From Rhizobium oryzicola (GTDB taxonomy: Bacteria > Pseudomonadota > Alphaproteobacteria > Rhizobiales > Rhizobiaceae), in the NCBI RefSeq assembly GCF_030504645.1, contig NZ_JAUKWQ010000002.1:1-64000 (forward strand): a stretch of DNA of 64,000 bases. Direction: 5' to 3'. The position numbers were made by a program, and so were the translations under genes. Numbering within the stretch: the stretch's first letter is position 1; each line of letters opens with the position of its first letter. Below the pieces are notes generated by a model. That model was not told the DNA's origin. It searched no databases and saw nothing but the letters and a program-made list of their open reading frames with translations. Of the stretch, positions 59,076 to 64,000 are shown in pieces.

Positions 59076-62000
59076 TCACACTCCTATCGGCCGGCGCAGG
59101 TCGAGCGTCAGAGGAAACTCTGGCGAAACCAGTTCCGGCATCAATGCATATCGGCCCGCCGTATGCCCCCATGGTTCGAAACGTGCAAGCCTGCGCGCTT
59201 CGGCCTCATTGCCATTGACCGGGAATGTCTCGTAATTACGACCCCCGGGATGCGCGACATGATAGACGCAACCGCCGACCGACCGGTTTGACCAGCTATC
59301 GTAGATGTCGAACGTCAATGGAGAGTTGACGGGAAGGACCGGATGCAGACCTGACGCAGGCTGCCAGGCCTTGAAACGAACGCCTGCGACCGAAACGCCC
59401 GATATGCCTGTGGGCTTGAGCGGGACGGCGCGACCATTGCAGGCCACCTTGTAGCGTTCCGGATTGCTCGTTTCCAGCCTGACCTGCAGGCGCTCGACGG
59501 AGGAATCGACATAGCGCACGGTGCCACCGATGGCGCCCTGTTCGCCCATGACATGCCAGGGTTCCAGCGCCTGGCGCAGTTCGAGTTTGGCACCCTCGTA
59601 TTCCACCTCGCCGAAGAAGGGGAAGCGGAATTCGAGCTGAGCCTCGAACCATTCTGGCCGGAAATCGAAACCGTTCTGGCGCAGGTCCGACAACACATCC
59701 ATGAAATCGGCCCAGATGTAGTGGGGCAGCATGAAGCGATCGGCAAGCGCCGTGCCCCAGCGCACAAAGGAGCCCTGCACGGGATTGCGCCAGAAGCGGG
59801 CAATCAGCGCACGCACCAGCAATTGCTGCGCCAGCGACATGCGGGCGTTCGGCGGCATTTCGAAGCCGCGGAACTCGATCAGCCCCAGGCGACCCGTTGG
59901 TCCATCGGGTGAGAAGAGCTTGTCGATGCAGATTTCGGAGCGATGCGTGTTGCCGGTGACGTCCGTCAGCAGGTTGCGGAACAGGCGATCCACCAGCCAG
60001 GGCAGGGGAGGAAGCCCTTGTCCCGGTGCTGGCACCTGCGCCAGCGCTATCTCCAGCTCGTAAAGGCCATCATGCCGCGCCTCGTCGATACGGGGCGCCT
60101 GGCTGGTCGGGCCGATGAACAGGCCGGAGAACAGGTAGGAGAGCGATGGGTGGCGCTGCCAGTGCAGCACGACGCTCTTCAACAGGTCCGGCCGGCGCAG
60201 GAACGGGCTGTCATTCGGATTTGCGCCGCCAACCACAACATGGTTTCCGCCGCCGGTGCCGGTGTGGCGACCGTCGATCATGAATTTGTCGGCACCGAGC
60301 CGGCTCTGGCGTGCTTCTTCATAGATGGCGGTGGTGATCTCCACACAGTCCTTCCAGTTGGAAGCCGGGTGGATGTTGACTTCGATGACGCCGGGATCGG
60401 GGGCGACGCGGATGACATTCAGCCGCTCGTCATGCGGTGGGGTGTAGCCCTCGATATGGACAGGCAGGCCAAGCGCCTTGGCCGCCCGCTCCGCCGAAGC
60501 GATGAGATCAAGATATTCTTCCAGGGCAGCGGTTGGCGGCATGAAGACGCAGAGGCGTCCGTCGCGCACTTCCACCGAAATCGCGGTGCGCACGCGCCCC
60601 CCGATTTCCTCATAGGACTGGCCAAGCTGGGTCTGCTGGGCGATGTCGGGCCTCAGCGAATGCTCCGGCATGACGCGACCCTTTTCGGTCGAGAAATCCG
60701 GCAGCGGTGGCCGCTCGATCGTGGGATCGACGGGGTTGATATAAGGATACCAGGAGGGCGCGATATAGGGCAGGGAGTTCAGCGGCAGGCGGAAGCCGAC
60801 GGGGCTGTCGCCGGGGATAAGATAGAGCCGCCCACGCCGGGTGCGCCACTTCTCGCTGACCCAGGTGCGCCCCGAGGCGCGGCTCTGCCAAGCCTGAACC
60901 GGCAGCACGTAGCCTGCGGGCGTCGTCAAGCCTTGTGAGAACACCTTGGCAATGCGATTGCGCTCTTCCGGGTCCTTCAGCTTGGAATTGGCTGGATCGA
61001 CGTTTTCGGGAAGGCTGGCTTCCTTGATGATCCACTCGGCCGGGTCTTCATAGGCGGGTGTCACGTTTTCGGTGGAGAGGTCCAGCTCCAAAGCAATCGC
61101 CTGCAACAGACGCGCCGCATCCTCATGGGTCACCTTGTGATCGCGATTTTCGACGGCAATCAGATCCGGGTCGCTCCAGATCGGCAGGCCGTCCTTGCGC
61201 CAATAGAGCGAGAAGGTCCAGCGCGGCAGGCTCTCGCCCGGATACCACTTGCCCTGGCCGTAATGCAGGAAGCCACCGGGCGCGAAACGCTCGCGCAGTT
61301 TGCGAATCAGAACATCGGCGCGGTCGCGCTTGGTAGGGCCGACGGCCGCCGTGTTCCATTCGTCGGACTGGAAGTCGTCGATGGAGACGAAGGTCGGTTC
61401 GCCACCCATGGTGAGGCGCACGTCCTGCGCCTGCAGAACCGCGTCCACCTTTTCGCCGAGCGCGTTGAGGGCATCCCAGCTTTCGTCGGAGAAGGGCTTG
61501 GTGATGCGCGGATGTTCGGAAACCCGCGCCACCTTCATGTCGAAGTCGAAGCTGGTTTCGGCCTCGCCGAAGTAACCGCCGGAAATGGGTGCTGCGTTCT
61601 TGTAGTGAGGCGTTGCCGCTAATGGGATATGGCTTTCCCCGGTCAGCAGGCCTGAGGTGGGGTCGAGACCCACCCAGCCGGCGCCCGGCAGGTAGACTTC
61701 CGCCCAGGCGTGCAGGTCCGTAAAATCGTATTCCGTGCCGGAGGGGCCGTCGAGTGCCTTCAGGTCCGGCGTCAGCTGGATCAGATAGCCGGACACGAAG
61801 CGCGCCGCAAAACCCAGATGCCTGAGGATCTGGACAAAAAGCCAGCTCGTATCGCGGCATGAGCCTTTCGCACGCTCGAAGGTTTCCTCCGGCGTCTGGA
61901 CGCCCGGCTCCATGCGTACGATATAGCCGATCTCGCGCTGCAGACGGGCGTTGAGAGCGACCACCATGTCGACGGTCGGCTGTTCCGAGCGGTCGAGCGT

Positions 62001-62396
62001 GTCCAGAAACGCCTGCAGAAGCGGACCCGCAGGTTCAGGCGTGCGGTAGATGGAGAGATCCTCCACCAGGTTTTCCGGGTAGTCGAAAGGCCATTTGGTT
62101 GCTTCTTCTTCCACGAAGAAGTCGAAGGGATTGTAGACCGTCATGTCCGCGATCAGATCCACTTCTATCTTCAACTCGGTCACCGGATCCGGGAAGACAT
62201 AGCGGGCCAGATAATTGCCGTAGGGGTCCTGCTGCAGATTGACGAAATGGTTGGCAGGAGAAACCTTCAGGGAGTGGCTGAGTACCCGTGTCCTGGAATG
62301 CGCTGCCGGCTTCAGTCGAATGATCTGGGGACCGAGCCGGACGGGTCTGTCATATTTATAATGGGTGAGATGATAAATACTGGCCTTGATCGACAT
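59076..62396 (-). CDS. Transglutaminase-like / DUF2126 fusion protein
   Basis: An 1106-residue protein. The first 290 residues are a transglutaminase-like domain with Cys180 (KGSCRDTSW), His229 (DLHAWAEV) and Asp245 (VGLDPTSG). The rest is DUF2126 (from about 300), which has been proposed to be a glutamine-synthetase-like peptide ligase; [11 protein letters not shown] and the [12 protein letters not shown] motif are typical. It is the first gene of the operon and has AAGGAG upstream. The function of the pathway is not known. Confidence 0.9.
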   Translation of the reverse strand: MSIKASIYHLTHYKYDRPVRLGPQIIRLKPAAHSRTRVLSHSLKVSPANHFVNLQQDPYGNYLARYVFPDPVTELKIEVDLIADMTVYNPFDFFVEEEATKWPFDYPENLVEDLSIYRTPEPAGPLLQAFLDTLDRSEQPTVDMVVALNARLQREIGYIVRMEPGVQTPEETFERAKGSCRDTSWLFVQILRHLGFAARFVSGYLIQLTPDLKALDGPSGTEYDFTDLHAWAEVYLPGAGWVGLDPTSGLLTGESHIPLAATPHYKNAAPISGGYFGEAETSFDFDMKVARVSEHPRITKPFSDESWDALNALGEKVDAVLQAQDVRLTMGGEPTFVSIDDFQSDEWNTAAVGPTKRDRADVLIRKLRERFAPGGFLHYGQGKWYPGESLPRWTFSLYWRKDGLPIWSDPDLIAVENRDHKVTHEDAARLLQAIALELDLSTENVTPAYEDPAEWIIKEASLPENVDPANSKLKDPEERNRIAKVFSQGLTTPAGYVLPVQAWQSRASGRTWVSEKWRTRRGRLYLIPGDSPVGFRLPLNSLPYIAPSWYPYINPVDPTIERPPLPDFSTEKGRVMPEHSLRPDIAQQTQLGQSYEEIGGRVRTAISVEVRDGRLCVFMPPTAALEEYLDLIASAERAAKALGLPVHIEGYTPPHDERLNVIRVAPDPGVIEVNIHPASNWKDCVEITTAIYEEARQSRLGADKFMIDGRHTGTGGGNHVVVGGANPNDSPFLRRPDLLKSVVLHWQRHPSLSYLFSGLFIGPTSQAPRIDEARHDGLYELEIALAQVPAPGQGLPPLPWLVDRLFRNLLTDVTGNTHRSEICIDKLFSPDGPTGRLGLIEFRGFEMPPNARMSLAQQLLVRALIARFWRNPVQGSFVRWGTALADRFMLPHYIWADFMDVLSDLRQNGFDFRPEWFEAQLEFRFPFFGEVEYEGAKLELRQALEPWHVMGEQGAIGGTVRYVDSSVERLQVRLETSNPERYKVACNGRAVPLKPTGISGVSVAGVRFKAWQPASGLHPVLPVNSPLTFDIYDSWSNRSVGGCVYHVAHPGGRNYETFPVNGNEAEARRLARFEPWGHTAGRYALMPELVSPEFPLTLDLRRPIGV

Positions 62397-62717
62397 GGGG
62401 CTCCTTGTCGGCTCCTGGGCGGCAAGCCGAGGCGAATGAAGAGCCCGAGTTTGTTCAAAGGCAAGGCATAAAGCAAGGTGTCTTTAAGATTTCCTTGCCG
62501 AGAAACAAGGTGATTTCAAGCATTTAGAGATAGCGGAAATACCGCAACTAGATCAAATTTTCGGCGCGTCGCATATTTTCTTGGCAGGCCATTGTATGAG
62601 CTGCCTCAAATGCGGGCTGCAATAGCGCTCTGAACGGGCTTCCGGTCAGGTTCGCCAAAAATTGCGCCGAATGCCATGTCCACAGGCATGGGCATATTCA
62701 TCACCGATGTCGAAGTC
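62397..62717. other. Intergenic stretch without a supported gene
   Basis: About 320 bases between the DUF2126 gene and the gstI terminator. The bases just upstream of the DUF2126 ATG must hold that operon's promoter. I see no ORF with family features and no clear repeat here. Confidence 0.5.
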
Positions 62718-62741
62718 TAAAAACTAGGCAAAAGCCTAGTT
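62718..62741 (-). terminator. Terminator of the gstI-like gene
   Basis: AACTAGGC and GCCTAGTT form an 8-pair stem with a 4-base loop; on the minus strand it is followed by TTTTT. Confidence 0.78.
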
Positions 62742-62778
62742 GTTGGGCTTTTGAGCCTAATTTCTGTGCGCCGCCGTA

Positions 62779-62973
62779 TTAGTGGCTATTGGGCTTGTCC
62801 TGTTCGGTCAATGCAGCCTCGTGATACCAGCTGCCGCCAAACGCGAGATCCGAGCAGGCGGTCGATGCGGCCGGCTGGATTGCCTTGTTCTTCTCCTGTG
62901 CCCAGCGCACATTGCTGCGGCCACCAAAGGGGAAAGGGATGATCTCTGCGGTAGGTCTTTGAATTTCAGTCAT
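62779..62973 (-). CDS. gstI: GstI-like small protein (DUF2735), probable glnII translational inhibitor
   Basis: A 64-residue soluble protein with the family pattern ending in GGSWYHEAALTEQDKPNSH. R. leguminosarum GstI, a small inhibitor of glnII translation, has about 63 residues and is encoded divergently upstream of glnII; the same order is seen here. The start is the ATG at 62973; a longer frame to 63027 is not needed. It is followed by a terminator. If GstI, its expression under nitrogen control lowers GSII synthesis. Confidence 0.72.
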   Translation of the reverse strand: MTEIQRPTAEIIPFPFGGRSNVRWAQEKNKAIQPAASTACSDLAFGGSWYHEAALTEQDKPNSH

Positions 62974-63259
62974 TTTCTTCAACCTTGCTATCGATCCGCC
63001 TGCTTTGAATGCACAATAAATAATCATGATGCATTCTTTTGCGTCGATTTTGTTGTCTTCTATTTGTGCATTATGGCCATTTTTTATTCAAAAATCAAGA
63101 TGCCGACGGAGAGATGCTTTCCGAACTGGCCCATGGCCACCTGCTCAACCCGCTAGGGGAGGTGCAGTTCCTTATGGCCGCAAAAACTACGGATTAGCCC
63201 CGGAAATGCAGGGGGGCATCACGGTCTCGTGTAAGGCTTTGGCGGAGGAAGCTCTCAAC
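62974..63259. promoter_or_regulatory. Divergent gstI/glnII control region
   Basis: AT-rich sequence between two divergent genes. GAATGCA (63007-63013) and TGCATTC (63030-63036) are exact inverse copies, and another TGCATTA lies at 63067-63073. NtrC-type sites use TGCA half-sites, so these are candidates, but no full NtrC consensus was found. Confidence 0.35.
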
Positions 63260-63275
63260 TGGCACGCAATATGCA
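63260..63275 (+). promoter_or_regulatory. Sigma-54 (-24/-12) promoter of glnII
   Basis: TGGCACGCAATATGCA matches the RpoN consensus TGGCAC-N5-TTGC: GG at 63261-63262 and GC at 63273-63274 with the required 10-base separation. It lies 93 bases before the glnII ATG, with a predicted start near 63286, and agrees with the known nitrogen control of glnII. Confidence 0.72.
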
Positions 63276-63367
63276 TTTCCTCTTGCAGTCCCGGAGGCGA
63301 CCTTCATGAGGAAGCGGCGCGAGCCTGGATCTGCAAAAACCTCGCAGCATAGAAACGAGAGATGACT

Positions 63368-64000
63368 ATGACGAAATACAAGCTCGAATATATTTGGCTC
63401 GACGGTTACAAGCCGGTGCCGAATCTTCGTGGTAAGACCCAGATCAAGGAATTCGATGCGTTCCCGACGCTGGAGCAGCTGCCGCTCTGGGGCTTCGACG
63501 GTTCCTCCACGATGCAGGCCGAGGGTCATAGCTCCGACTGCGTTCTGAAGCCGGTCGCAATCTATCCCGATCCGGCTCGCACCAACGGTGCGCTGGTCAT
63601 GTGCGAAGTCATGATGCCGGATGGCGTAACCCCGCATCCCTCCAACAGCCGCGCAACCATCCTGGACGACGAAGGCGCCTGGTTCGGCTTCGAACAGGAA
63701 TACTTCTTCTACGAAAACGGCCGCCCACTCGGCTTCCCGGAACAGGGCTATCCGGCTCCGCAGGGTCCTTACTACACGGGCGTCGGCTACAAGAACGTCG
63801 GTTCTGTTGCTCGCGAAATCGTTGAAGAGCACCTCGACCTCTGCCTCGCTGCCGGCATCAACCACGAAGGCATCAATGCCGAAGTGGCCAAGGGCCAGTG
63901 GGAATTCCAGGTATTCGGCAAGGGCTCCAAGCGCGCTGCCGACCAGATCTGGATGGCACGCTACCTGCTTCTCCGTCTGTGCGAAAAGTACGGCATCGAC
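63368..64000 (+). CDS. glnII: Glutamine synthetase type II (partial, window end)
   Basis: The 5' part (211 codons) of a eukaryotic-type GSII, which joins ammonia and glutamate to glutamine using ATP. The sequence begins TKYKLEYIWLDGYKPVPNLR, and the conserved LPLWGFDGSSTMQAEG and FGFEQEYFFYENGRPLGFP blocks are present. The normal gene is about 330-345 codons, so roughly a third is missing past the window end. I chose ATG 63368 (GAGAG six bases upstream) over the in-frame ATG 63362. Confidence 0.95.
   Translation, partial: MTKYKLEYIWLDGYKPVPNLRGKTQIKEFDAFPTLEQLPLWGFDGSSTMQAEGHSSDCVLKPVAIYPDPARTNGALVMCEVMMPDGVTPHPSNSRATILDDEGAWFGFEQEYFFYENGRPLGFPEQGYPAPQGPYYTGVGYKNVGSVAREIVEEHLDLCLAAGINHEGINAEVAKGQWEFQVFGKGSKRAADQIWMARYLLLRLCEKYGID

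Noticed and set aside
62981..63000. Weak -24/-12-like sequence on the minus strand before gstI
   Set aside because: GG and GC spacing fits, but flanking bases do not match and the predicted start would be almost at the ATG.
62782..63156. 124-codon plus-strand frame opposite gstI
   Set aside because: Mirrors gstI and runs through the control region; composition is not coding-like.

Overview
The window reads as chromosomal DNA of an alphaproteobacterium of the Rhizobiaceae (Agrobacterium, Rhizobium or Allorhizobium type). The evidence is gene content: a glgP-glgB-glgC-glgA-pgm glycogen operon, a soxBDAG sarcosine oxidase operon, a split three-gene transhydrogenase next to an aa3-oxidase subunit IV gene, a eukaryotic-type glutamine synthetase II gene (glnII) preceded by a divergent gstI-like gene, three long methyl-accepting chemotaxis proteins, and an ornithine decarboxylase with a long leader. 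I see no phage, insertion-sequence transposase, CRISPR array, rRNA or tRNA. Species is not determinable from what I can see.

Layout. 1-6.7 kb (mostly minus): trhO-like tRNA hydroxylase, a chemoreceptor preceded by a periplasmic binding protein, a VOC protein, a WYL regulator, and CHAD and CYTH proteins. 6.8-9.2 kb (plus): KDPG aldolase, a DUF533 protein, an acetyltransferase and a small membrane protein. 9.2-11.9 kb (minus): NicO-type metal transporter, DUF1007 protein, LysR regulator. 12-16 kb (plus): ornithine decarboxylase with a ~400-base leader, an acetyltransferase, an OmpW porin behind an FNR/FixK-type box, and an SDR. 16-21.2 kb (minus): second chemoreceptor, WD40 protein and CobW-type zinc GTPase behind a Zur-like box, creatininase-like amidohydrolase. 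21.3-24.7 kb: MarR, LacI, 2-hydroxyacid dehydrogenase, class-I amidotransferase-like hydrolase. 25-28.2 kb: a TRAP transporter whose binding-protein gene converges on its permease genes. 28.4-31.8 kb: cox subunit IV and pntAA-pntAB-pntB. 31.8-34.4 kb: TPR lipoprotein, ribosomal protein S21, MDR oxidoreductase. 34.5-39.6 kb: soxBDAG. 39.7-42.6 kb: third chemoreceptor, a palindromic repeat element, a MaoC dehydratase. 42.6-54.2 kb: glycogen genes. 54.4-55.7 kb: a Tad-like VWA protein. 55.8-62.4 kb: a transglutaminase / DUF2126 / ATP-grasp-alpha-E operon. 62.8-64 kb: gstI and the 5' part of glnII, cut by the window end.

How genes work together. The glg operon plus pgm and glgX cover glycogen synthesis (Pgm, GlgC, GlgA, GlgB) and breakdown (GlgP, GlgX). 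soxBDAG turns sarcosine into glycine and feeds a one-carbon unit to tetrahydrofolate. The pnt genes balance NADH and NADPH. Eda closes the Entner-Doudoroff pathway. glnII assimilates ammonia under nitrogen limitation, with gstI as its likely translational brake. The DUF2126 / ATP-grasp-alpha-E / transglutaminase operon is the least understood unit here: it looks like a peptide-bond making and cutting pathway with no known product.

Many starts were moved inward from the longest open frame because a clear Shine-Dalgarno sequence or family start supports a later codon. Several genes use TTG or GTG.
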